39,026 nt of DNA from a virus: positions 1 to 39,026 of IMG/VR virus record IMGVR_UViG_3300035670_000576; one strand, 5' to 3'. Each line of letters opens with the position of its first letter. The first letter of the stretch is position 1. This document shows positions 20,602 through 28,012 of this stretch, in pieces. The notes under the pieces were generated by a model. The model ran no database searches and was not told where the DNA came from. It saw only the letters and a list, made by a program, of their open reading frames with translations. Made by a program: the position numbers and the translations under genes.

Positions 20602-21416
20602 AGTTTCATCCCCGGCGGGTTGTACTTCTTGGACCACGCCCATACTTTGAGCATGGCGCTGAAAGCGATTCCGGCTTCGTGCAGTTCATCCTCGCTCCAC
20701 TGGTGGATCACCAGCGTTTCTGGGTCGTTGGCCGCCAGTACCACCGACACGCACGCTGCCTTTGGATTCTCCGAGGCGATGCGGTAGGCCCAAAGCTGGG
20801 CGCAGTCGCTATCGTAGAACGGGTCGTACTTCGGGTTTACCTTGCGGTTCTTAAGGTCGATGATCGCATCCCCGATCCGCTTCAGGCGGACGTATGCGTC
20901 GCACCTTCCAGCGTAACCAGCACCGACCAAGGCCCGCTCGCACCAGTAGGTTTTCTCGACGTTGTCTTCCGCCCATTCTTTGAAGGTTTTGATGTAGGGC
21001 TGAAGCTCCGGCTCCTTGGAGCAATCACGTCCCAACAAGATATGCTCCATCTGCTCGTGCATCCGGGTGCCATGCTCTGCCGCCTTGGTTGTGGATTGCT
21101 TGGAGTCTTTGACGACCCGCTTTGCGTATTCTTCAAGTGTTTCACCGTCCTCCTTTGGAAGCGTGAGCGATGACATGATGGCCTGCTCGATCTTCCATGC
21201 TGTAAGTTGAGGCTTGTCCATGATGCCCAGGACGCTCGTGACCGATGGGAGCAAACCCATCTTGCGGGCATCTGCGACCGTGGTGTTGCGCTCGTTGCCG
21301 TTCTTTCCTATAACGACGTGGGCGGACTCGCCTTGTTCCGTATACCAATGTCCCGCCTGGTCCGTTTGGACCAGACGGGATTGGCTAGGCTCTTTCTGGG
21401 TTAGGGTAAGAGCCAT
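20598..21416 (-). CDS. PD-(D/E)XK nuclease, RecB/Cas4-like
   Basis: 272 residues. EHGTRMHEQMEHIL (114-127) is the RecB motif I with His120; GYAGRCDAYV (168-177) supplies the first acidic residue (Asp173); AIIDLKNRK (184-192) gives Asp187 and Lys189; QLWAYRI (207-213) is the QxxxY motif. This is a complete RecB-family catalytic set. In phages these enzymes act in recombination or host DNA degradation. It lies 5 nt downstream of the ssDNA-binding gene, forming a recombination/replication pair. Confidence 0.85.
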   Translation of the reverse strand: MALTLTQKEPSQSRLVQTDQAGHWYTEQGESAHVVIGKNGNERNTTVADARKMGLLPSVTSVLGIMDKPQLTAWKIEQAIMSSLTLPKEDGETLEEYAKRVVKDSKQSTTKAAEHGTRMHEQMEHILLGRDCSKEPELQPYIKTFKEWAEDNVEKTYWCERALVGAGYAGRCDAYVRLKRIGDAIIDLKNRKVNPKYDPFYDSDCAQLWAYRIASENPKAACVSVVLAANDPETLVIHQWSEDELHEAGIAFSAMLKVWAWSKKYNPPGMKL

Positions 21417-21420
21417 CTGA

Positions 21421-22068
21421 TTAGAACGGCATCGGGTTGCCGTCTACGTCCGTGCTTGTGGCAGCCTTGCCCTGCGGTGCCGAAGACGCACCGGACAACT
21501 CTTTGCTGGAACGGATCTTCTCCTGAAGCCATTCCGGCAGTTCGCTGAACTGACCGCCTTCGCCCTGCTCGATCTCGTAGAACACTTGGCTGTTCTGGGT
21601 GGTGGCCGGAGCCTTCATCGACTTGGGCAACTTGGCAATGCCTTGGATGGCGCAGTAGTTGCGACCGGCTTGGCTGGTCTTGTGAACCAGCGTCAGCAGG
21701 CAGGCTTTACCAAGCAGGTTCTTAAGGCTGAAGCTGGCAAGCTCCTTGCTGGTGAACGCCTGACCACGCCAGGTCTCAAGGTGCTTCCGCAGGGTCGCAC
21801 GCTCGCCAAGGCTGCGGGTGAGTTCGATGGAAACAACCATCGGTTTCGTCACCTTGGTCGTCTTGCCGTTCTCCGTCACCTCGCCTTCGATCACCTGTTC
21901 GGGCAACTCAAAAGCCAAGCGGAGTTTGGGGGTCCACTTGGTCTCGCCGTCCCAGGTCACTTCCTGGGTGCCGAGATCGACTAGGCTGAATAGAACGCCT
22001 ACCGTGGCTCCCGCCTCGGGTAATTGACGTTCCGTGTTCTTTGCTGTTTCGCTGATGGTTAGGCTCAT
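21421..22068 (-). CDS. Single-stranded DNA-binding-like protein
   Basis: 215 residues. The body has an OB-type or phage replication accessory appearance: ATVGVLFSLVDLGTQEV, then LRLAFELPEQV and NYCAIQGIAKLPKSM. The C-terminus ends DVDGNPMPF, an acidic stretch with a terminal Phe that resembles the tip of bacterial SSB (DDDIPF) used to recruit partners. Ribosome site AAAGGTAAATAAC. Position between resolvase and RecB-like nuclease supports a DNA replication or recombination role. Assignment is by pattern and context. Confidence 0.65.
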   Translation of the reverse strand: MSLTISETAKNTERQLPEAGATVGVLFSLVDLGTQEVTWDGETKWTPKLRLAFELPEQVIEGEVTENGKTTKVTKPMVVSIELTRSLGERATLRKHLETWRGQAFTSKELASFSLKNLLGKACLLTLVHKTSQAGRNYCAIQGIAKLPKSMKAPATTQNSQVFYEIEQGEGGQFSELPEWLQEKIRSSKELSGASSAPQGKAATSTDVDGNPMPF

Positions 22069-22081
22069 GTTATTTACCTTT

Positions 22082-22516
22082 CTATATTTGGTTTGGGTTT
22101 ATTGGGGTGGAAGGCATTACAAATCCTTGCGCCACGGTTGTAGCAATCGGAGCAGTGTTTACCACGCTGACCGTGAAATTTGGCGGTGCAATATGGCGGG
22201 CAATCTCGCAAAGGTCGTCGGCTTCAATGATGGCAAGCCATTTCTTCTCTCCGTTGCGGCGAAAGAACACCGCCGGGATTTTGCCTTCCGGCGCATCGCC
22301 CTTGGCTTGCCGCATCCATTCCTCCGGCTTAACCTGCTGACAACGCTTGACCTCGCAGTGAAAAGGAAAATTCGCGCAGACCACATCCCCGGAACCTCCC
22401 TCTGGGTCACCGGCGTATTGTTGGGTGCGCCTGGCCTTCTGCCAGCCCTGCTCTCTTAGGTAGGATGCAAACTCCCTCTCGCCTGCCGCGCCCTTCCGTC
22501 TTGAATTGATTGCCAT
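22082..22516 (-). CDS. PD-(D/E)XK Holliday junction resolvase-like
   Basis: 144 residues from the ATG at 22514-22516. The N-terminus RRKGAAGEREFASYLREQGW (Glu14), then RTQQYAGDPEGGSGDVVCAN (Asp44) and FHCEVKRCQQ (Glu55, Lys57) is the familiar catalytic set of phage and archaeal-like Holliday junction resolvases. It would cut branched DNA before packaging. A G-rich TGTGGGGC precedes the start. Upstream in-frame starts exist but lie before the family's usual N-terminus. Confidence 0.82.
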   Translation of the reverse strand: MAINSRRKGAAGEREFASYLREQGWQKARRTQQYAGDPEGGSGDVVCANFPFHCEVKRCQQVKPEEWMRQAKGDAPEGKIPAVFFRRNGEKKWLAIIEADDLCEIARHIAPPNFTVSVVNTAPIATTVAQGFVMPSTPINPNQI

Positions 22517-22546
22517 GCCCCACATTGTGGGCGTGTCAAAATTGAG

Positions 22547-22729
22547 TCAATACTTTTTTATGTCTTCGTCAAAGCAGGCCAATAACCCAGCCCCAGTCAT
22601 CTTTCTGGCAACCTGCGGGTGCCTGCGTATCCATTCGGCAGCCTTTTTAATGTCATCAGTATCCCTAATGGCATCCTCGAAAAGGCGCCAAGCCTGTTTG
22701 GGTGTCAGAGGTCGTTTATGATTCGCCAT
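22547..22729 (-). CDS. Small helical protein, unknown (60 residues)
   Basis: The ATG at 22727-22729 gives MANHKRPLTPKQAWRLFEDA and later AAEWIRRHPQVARK. An in-frame upstream start at 22774 is possible, but it lies deep in the preceding gene. The gene overlaps the preceding nuclease gene by 25 nt. It may bind DNA (basic helices); no family known to me. Confidence 0.5.
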   Translation of the reverse strand: MANHKRPLTPKQAWRLFEDAIRDTDDIKKAAEWIRRHPQVARKMTGAGLLACFDEDIKKY

Positions 22730-23106
22730 GAGGAGCCTGACTTTGGGTAGAATTTTTTGGTGGGTGCCTTGCAATCCGATGGTTCAAGAAGCCAGAACAG
22801 ATCCTCATCCATCGCCCAACAGACAATATAATCTACCATGGTTTTTGTGTAAGTTGTCTTTCGGTTTTTGCCGCCAGACGTCATAAAGCGATAATGAAGT
22901 TTTCGGTCCTCGGCCTTTGCGGTGGTCTTGACCTGAATCCTGAAGAACTTTCCGTCCTTCTCCGCGACAATATCATACCCATGCCCAAAGTCCTCCATCG
23001 GCACAAGCACGCTGTATCCATTTCGGAACAGCGCACCCGCCACCCTGGCCACACCAACCGCCCCGATCTGCCTGTTATTAAGTTTCACTTTTGTGTTGAC
23101 CATCAC
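22705..23106 (-). CDS. PD-(D/E)XK endonuclease-like protein (PDDEXK_5-like)
   Basis: 133 residues from GTG 23106 (or ATG 23103). The N-terminus VGVARVAGALFRNGYSVLVP, then GHGYDIVAEKDGKFFRIQVK with Asp45, Gln58 and Lys60, is the pattern of a PD-(D/E)XK group containing intron-type and orphan nucleases. It is the first gene of the leftward replication block. A perfect TATAAT lies 8 nt upstream of the GTG and no ribosome site is visible, so a leaderless start is likely. Possible roles are host DNA degradation or DNA repair; unknown. Confidence 0.75.
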   Translation of the reverse strand: MMVNTKVKLNNRQIGAVGVARVAGALFRNGYSVLVPMEDFGHGYDIVAEKDGKFFRIQVKTTAKAEDRKLHYRFMTSGGKNRKTTYTKTMVDYIVCWAMDEDLFWLLEPSDCKAPTKKFYPKSGSSWRIINDL

Positions 23107-23122
23107 GCCAACTCATTATACT
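23096..23122. promoter_or_regulatory. Bidirectional promoter with shared, symmetric -10
   Basis: The octamer ATTATACT (23115-23122) contains TATACT for the plus strand (23117-23122) and TATAAT for the minus strand (23115-23120). TTGACC at 23096-23101 is a plus-strand -35 with a short 15-nt spacer; the minus-strand -35 is weak. The start codons are at 23131 (plus, 8 nt away) and 23106 (minus, 8 nt away). Divergent promoters sharing a symmetric -10 are an established bacterial promoter type. Confidence 0.6.
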
Positions 23123-23130
23123 TTTTACGC

Positions 23131-23478
23131 ATGAAAGCAATACTATTCCTAACGGCGGTGCTGGTGGCACCGGTGTGGGCGGGGGACTTGGATGAGTTTG
23201 TGGGTACCACATACGATTCAGGCAATGCCGTGTTCAGCGGTGGCAGGGGCGTGGCCATTACCAGAAATGGGCTTGTCGTGCAGGATGGCGATTTATTCAT
23301 AACCCCAAAGGGACTATATGCTAAGTGCGGGAATATGTACTACGGCAACGGAAAGCTTACCATTGTGGACGGCGATTATTCGTACAGCAATGACGGAACT
23401 TCCAGAGTCAGGGTTGGTAACTATTTTGCCGGGAATAATGGGCAAACCTATATTTACGACTCAGACGCTTCCGAATAG
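23131..23478 (+). CDS. Secreted protein with signal peptide, moron-like
   Basis: 115 residues. The first 18 form a signal peptide (MKAILFLTAVLVAPVWA, cleavage likely after VWA), followed by a Gly/Asn/Tyr-rich beta-repeat-like body (MYYGNGKLTIVDGDYSYSND, then GNYFAGNNGQTYIY). It would be exported to the periplasm or beyond. It is the only plus-strand gene in this half of the genome, has its own promoter, and its end overlaps the convergent lysozyme end by 18 nt. These are features of a moron, perhaps for superinfection exclusion or host alteration; the role is unproven. Confidence 0.7.
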   Translation: MKAILFLTAVLVAPVWAGDLDEFVGTTYDSGNAVFSGGRGVAITRNGLVVQDGDLFITPKGLYAKCGNMYYGNGKLTIVDGDYSYSNDGTSRVRVGNYFAGNNGQTYIYDSDASE

Positions 23479-24186
23479 GGAGAGTCGGTTGTTGATTCGG
23501 TTTTCAAGGCCCTGAAGGAATTTCCTTCTTTCTGGTGTTGATCTTGCCCTTGCATATTCATCTTGTAATTGGGCTTGGCTTGCCGCCCGCATGAGCGCAC
23601 CAGGCTCTACGCCTTGAATGGCTTGAAGGGTTTGAGGCCCAAGCCTTCCGTCAACTGCAACCTTTTGTCCAAGGCTATTAAGCCCCTGCTGGATGTATTT
23701 GGTTGCCCCGCCAGCGCCACGATTGAAGGCCATATCCTGAGCAAATGGCCGTATTTGTTCTGGCAACTGATTTACAAAAGGAGATGTGTATTCCCTGATG
23801 TACTCGGCTGCCGCCCTTTCACGCTGTTCTGCTGGCAAGGATGATATTTTCTTAAATGCCTGCGGATGATAGCGGTCGTTGATTCCAGCCACCTCGTAAT
23901 TTCCTCCAAGATCACCGCTCGGCAGGGCGTAAACCGACAGATTGCCACGCTTATCTCTCCTTGCCTCCCAATCGACTGTTTGCATCGCTGCCGAAACAAG
24001 CGGATCTTCTGCACCAACTTTGGGTTCCTCGGAAATAATCTCATATCCAACCTCTGGCTGGATTTGCGCCTGCGCTTGGGGCGCTGGTTCGGTTGTAATT
24101 TTAGGCGACTGAATGGTGGCGTTTTGGGCCTGAACCCCGGGAGTCCTCTTAAACATTTCCGCCATCTTCTTTTCGTATCTTTCCAT
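23461..24186 (-). CDS. GH108-like lysozyme with peptidoglycan-binding domain
   Basis: 241 residues. After a Pro/Gln-rich N-terminus comes the GH108/PG_binding_3 type sequence: GNLSVYALPSGDLGGNYEVA (Glu98 a candidate catalytic residue), NDRYHPQAFKKISSL, then FAQDMAFNRGAGGATKYIQQ and GQKVAVDGRLGPQTLQAIQG. The enzyme would cut the peptidoglycan glycan strand. No endolysin is near the holin, so this is either the endolysin, a virion lysozyme for entry, or both. It is the last gene of the late block, after the ejection proteins, and shares a GYEIISEE motif with the large ejection protein. Confidence 0.78.
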   Translation of the reverse strand: MERYEKKMAEMFKRTPGVQAQNATIQSPKITTEPAPQAQAQIQPEVGYEIISEEPKVGAEDPLVSAAMQTVDWEARRDKRGNLSVYALPSGDLGGNYEVAGINDRYHPQAFKKISSLPAEQRERAAAEYIREYTSPFVNQLPEQIRPFAQDMAFNRGAGGATKYIQQGLNSLGQKVAVDGRLGPQTLQAIQGVEPGALMRAASQAQLQDEYARARSTPERRKFLQGLENRINNRLSLFGSV

Positions 24187-24187
24187 T

Positions 24188-27100
24188 TTATTTCTCCAAA
24201 GGAACCAAGTCCTCCCTGTTTAGTTTTATGAACTGTTTTTTCCCGTCCTCAAATCCTTTTTCGTAATTTTTCTTTAATCTCTTAATCTGAAATTCCGGCT
24301 CTGCAACTATAAAAGTTGGGCTTTCAACGTCCCTATCCACAAGGGCTTTCCTTCTGCGCCCGACCTCTTCCTGGAAATCTGCATACTGTTCTTCCGTAAG
24401 CCTGTATGTTGTTCCCTTGATTGTTATGTTTCTGCCTGGAACTGATGGCAACACATCTGGATTTCTGGTGTCTTTCCAAAGCTTGTAAAGAAACAGGTTT
24501 GACTCGTCCGACTTGACCGACCTGCTTCTGGTAACATCAAAGAAATTGTAGAAAAACGGGTTTTCGCCTTCAGGTGTTTGTTTGATTGGTTCACCCCACA
24601 AATTTCTTGTTAACGGTAGTTTTTCGAGATTCAAAGCATTTGCTGCAAATTCAGGCATTTTTGATTTTAACACATTCTGGAATCCCTGAAGTTTGTCATC
24701 TGACTTTATGTCAACCATGTACTCTCTGTATGCTCGATTGATCGCCTGCAATGTGCCAGGAAATGCCACGGAAGAAACCGACCCATATAGCGACTGAAGA
24801 TATCCATCATATTGCTCTCTGTTGATTGCGTTGAGCAGGGTGTTTGTGCTTTTCAAAAATGTTTGGTTTAATGTGTAGCTTGCGACATTTGGTATGCCAA
24901 GGAATGCCACATTGGCAGCGTCTTCAATAATTCCAGAACTTCCCTCTTTTGAAAGAACGTTCGCATACACATTAAAAACAGTTCCAAGATATCCAAAATT
25001 TTCAAAACTCCTTATTTCATCACCAGGCTGTATTGATGGATCTTCGCCGCGCAAAAGTCTTTCCAAGCCAGATTTGTTTAATGTATTTGGAGGCTGAACC
25101 TCATACTCAATGCCTCGCTGTTTTTCGCTCTTACCGGCAGATCCGGTAATAAGGCCAGCCCTGTAAAGGGCCGATGCGGCCATTCCCATTACCGATCCGA
25201 CAATACCCCTGGCGGCCATGTCCAATGCCTGCCTTCGATCTCCTTTGTTTGCGTAGTATATGGATTTAACAAAAGCAATCGGAGGAACCGCAATATCAAC
25301 AACGTCACTTACGACATTAACTGGCGTCCTAATATATGGAATGTTTGCCCTCAGGAGCAACGGCCCAACCGCAGGTATGCTTGCAATAACATCAGCAACT
25401 CTTTGAATTGCGCTTGTAAGTTTTGTGTTTTGCTGGAATGTTGCCCTAGCTGCTTCATTTTCAATCGCGCTTAATTCAGATTTTTTCGGAAACCTTGCTG
25501 CCGCTAGTGCCTCCTCTTTGCTGGCTCCCTTTAACAATGCCCTTTCCGCAATAAGCCTAGCTTCTGCCGCCCTTCTAAATGGCAAGTCTCCAACAGAAAG
25601 ACCTCTGCCCATAGGCTCCGTATATGAACCAATCACTCCTTCTGCAAACTTCCTGATTCTGTCCGCAACCGCAACTTTTCCACGCTCGTTTACAACAAGG
25701 TCTTTTCCGGTTATGGCCTGTGCGAGCGACCTGAATACATCGGTACCTTTTACGCCCTCTCCGGCAAGCGCTGCCTTTTCAGGTATGCCTGTTTTGAAAA
25801 ATGTTTTTCCGGCCTCCCTGAATCCAGATATTGCACCGCCAAGTGCCGCCTGTGCAGTTGTTGGAGACTGAATAATTGTCTTTGGTTGTTTTGATTTTGA
25901 TAAAAATGAAATAACTGAATCACCCACATTCGCAATCGCCCTTACTCCAGTTTGGGCAACTGCCCTATTTACGTTGAAGAAGACATTCTTTGTTAAAGAT
26001 AGTGGTGTCAGCAATGTAAGCTGAATAGCCTGCGGAAACGTTTCAGTTAAAAATCTTTTTGGTATTACATTTCTTGAATATCGCTGAAGCTCAACCGCAT
26101 CGCGCTGTGCATTTTTCTGCGCCTCTTCAGCAAGCCTAGCAGAATCATCGGTTAGCGTATTTCTGTAATTGTTTATTGCAGTTTTAAGAGCATCTTTTGA
26201 TTGTTTGCTTTTTGTAAACAAATCGGTCAGTCGTTGCTCGACTTGTGCTGGAATTTTTCTGCCAACCGACTCAGCTTGTTGTCTTATTGTGGAAATATAT
26301 CCAGCAGGAGTATTTATGTATTCCTGTATATTTCTTAATCCAAGACCGAACTGCGAGTTCATTTTAACAAACTCGTTCAAATTTGCAGCAGCACTCGCAG
26401 GATCGCTGTCAATGTTTCTTGCATACAGCAATGCTCTTGCTCCCTGTGATTCAATCGGATCTGTGCTTTCTCTCGCAACTCTTGACAATTCATCTGTTGG
26501 AAGATCCTCAAGCTCTGCACGTTTTGCCGCAACTCCGTAAATTTTCCTTACCGTATCTGGCTGAGTTGCAATCTCGGCCTTAACGGCAGTTGGAACTTTC
26601 TCTGATTTAAGTTCCCGAAGCGCGGTTTTGGCTATTGCGTATCCCTTTGCTGGCTCAGGCATCTTAAATTCTGGTGCCTTAACTCCACTCTCAAATCCAG
26701 CCTCGCCAACAACTCCTGGCCTAACTGGTTGACCTGCGGCAGCTTCTTCCGTTGCTTTGGCAACAGGCGCAATCTGAGGCTTAAAAGCCTGCTGAAATCT
26801 ATCAATGGCAAACGTCGGTCTTGCGGCGCCAGCCCCAATGGCAACAGGCGTGGCTATCTCAAGAGATGTCGTGGCTATTGGGTATCTGGCTCTGTCGGCC
26901 TCTCGAAGCCTTTGATAATCCTCATACCCCTTCTCTCCGGCTAAAAGTCTTGCCAATCCTTGCTGGCCTGTTTCACCTATTTTGTATCCAAGCGTGCCTC
27001 CAGCCAGCGCACCAGCAGCTATCCCGACAGGACCGCCAGGGGCGCCTGCGGCAGCGCCCAAAAGGGTTCCGGCAACGGCAGACGCACCGGGTATAATCTG

Positions 27101-27286
27101 CTCTCCAACCGATCTTAACGATGCTCCAATAAGGGATGGCTGTACAGGCTCGGTTGGTTCGGCTGGTGCAGATGGCTTCTCCGTTTGTTCCGGCGCTGCA
27201 ATTTCCTCAATAACCTCGTATCCAGCCTGCTCATCTGGCAGGACTTCGTATCCGGGCTTTTCGTCCTCTAGGACTTCGTAGCCCAT
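24188..27286 (-). CDS. Large internal virion/ejection protein
   Basis: 1032 residues. It opens with three repeats of GYEV(L/I)xxE (residues 2-30), then an Ala/Gly-rich hydrophobic helix pair (AVAGTLLGAAAGAPGGPVGI and AAGALAGGTLGYKIG) like a glycine-zipper membrane segment, then long helical regions. This combination is typical of podovirus internal proteins that are ejected into the cell and form a channel across the envelope. A second glycine/hydrophobic stretch is near residue 700-715. It starts 3 nt after the upstream stop. Function inferred from size, membrane segments and place. Confidence 0.72.
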   Translation of the reverse strand: MGYEVLEDEKPGYEVLPDEQAGYEVIEEIAAPEQTEKPSAPAEPTEPVQPSLIGASLRSVGEQIIPGASAVAGTLLGAAAGAPGGPVGIAAGALAGGTLGYKIGETGQQGLARLLAGEKGYEDYQRLREADRARYPIATTSLEIATPVAIGAGAARPTFAIDRFQQAFKPQIAPVAKATEEAAAGQPVRPGVVGEAGFESGVKAPEFKMPEPAKGYAIAKTALRELKSEKVPTAVKAEIATQPDTVRKIYGVAAKRAELEDLPTDELSRVARESTDPIESQGARALLYARNIDSDPASAAANLNEFVKMNSQFGLGLRNIQEYINTPAGYISTIRQQAESVGRKIPAQVEQRLTDLFTKSKQSKDALKTAINNYRNTLTDDSARLAEEAQKNAQRDAVELQRYSRNVIPKRFLTETFPQAIQLTLLTPLSLTKNVFFNVNRAVAQTGVRAIANVGDSVISFLSKSKQPKTIIQSPTTAQAALGGAISGFREAGKTFFKTGIPEKAALAGEGVKGTDVFRSLAQAITGKDLVVNERGKVAVADRIRKFAEGVIGSYTEPMGRGLSVGDLPFRRAAEARLIAERALLKGASKEEALAAARFPKKSELSAIENEAARATFQQNTKLTSAIQRVADVIASIPAVGPLLLRANIPYIRTPVNVVSDVVDIAVPPIAFVKSIYYANKGDRRQALDMAARGIVGSVMGMAASALYRAGLITGSAGKSEKQRGIEYEVQPPNTLNKSGLERLLRGEDPSIQPGDEIRSFENFGYLGTVFNVYANVLSKEGSSGIIEDAANVAFLGIPNVASYTLNQTFLKSTNTLLNAINREQYDGYLQSLYGSVSSVAFPGTLQAINRAYREYMVDIKSDDKLQGFQNVLKSKMPEFAANALNLEKLPLTRNLWGEPIKQTPEGENPFFYNFFDVTRSRSVKSDESNLFLYKLWKDTRNPDVLPSVPGRNITIKGTTYRLTEEQYADFQEEVGRRRKALVDRDVESPTFIVAEPEFQIKRLKKNYEKGFEDGKKQFIKLNREDLVPLEK

Positions 27287-27289
27287 AAA

Positions 27290-28003
27290 TTAACGGGTCA
27301 GTCTTACTTTTGCCGGACCGACCGTGCCATCTGCTTTTTTAACGTTTTGAAGAATAATAATGTCGCCCACTTTTGCGCCTGCTGCCTTGGCTGCGGCTTC
27401 GTCAGCGTATGATGGAATTTCTACTTGTTGTGCCGGTGCCTGTTGGGCTGGTTGAGCTGGTTGTGGTTTTGTGATGGGGGGGACACCGTAAGATTGCGGC
27501 ATTGTCTCAGATGTCATGGATTGTGCGCCAAATCCAGCCCGCATATATCTTTCCTGTTGCTCCTTGATCCTTGTATCAATTTCAGACATTTGCTCCGCAT
27601 ATGGCTTTGTGAATGGAAGAATATCCGGCCCGGGTCTTACATTTCCCTTGTTTAATTCAGAACCTATTTTTGCCCTCTCAAGATTTAGTTTATCCATCTC
27701 AACCTGCGCCTTGGCCATCTGTGTCTTATATTTTTCCATCTTGAGATTCTGATCCATCATCCAGTTTGCTTCCTGCTGCTGTTTCCATGCCTGTTTTTGT
27801 TCTGGACTTAATGCTCGAAAATCAATCATCTCGCCACCAACATCAATCTTGAAATTTTCATAAGGCATAACCTGTCTTGATGCCTCATATTCCCTTGCTA
27901 TTCTGTCCTCTTGATACCGACGAAGTTGCTCCTCCTGCAAGGATTGCGTCAACTCCCTTGCCTTCCTCGTCTCCGGCCCCTCGATGTTAAATTGAAATGG
28001 CAT
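27290..28003 (-). CDS. Helical virion protein, ejection-associated
   Basis: 237 residues: an N-terminal helical part rich in Glu, Gln and Arg (QEEQLRRYQEDRIAREYEAS, EQKQAWKQQQEANWMMDQNL, then KAQVEMDKLNLERAKIG), a Pro/Gln-rich hinge (KPQPAQPAQQAPAQQ) and a C-terminal short beta domain (YADEAAAKAAGAKVGDIIIL). Ribosome site AAGGAGATTAT. It lies between two large internal virion proteins and is probably packaged with them. Not recognised further. Confidence 0.6.
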   Translation of the reverse strand: MPFQFNIEGPETRKARELTQSLQEEQLRRYQEDRIAREYEASRQVMPYENFKIDVGGEMIDFRALSPEQKQAWKQQQEANWMMDQNLKMEKYKTQMAKAQVEMDKLNLERAKIGSELNKGNVRPGPDILPFTKPYAEQMSEIDTRIKEQQERYMRAGFGAQSMTSETMPQSYGVPPITKPQPAQPAQQAPAQQVEIPSYADEAAAKAAGAKVGDIIILQNVKKADGTVGPAKVRLTR

Positions 28004-28012
28004 ATAATCTCC

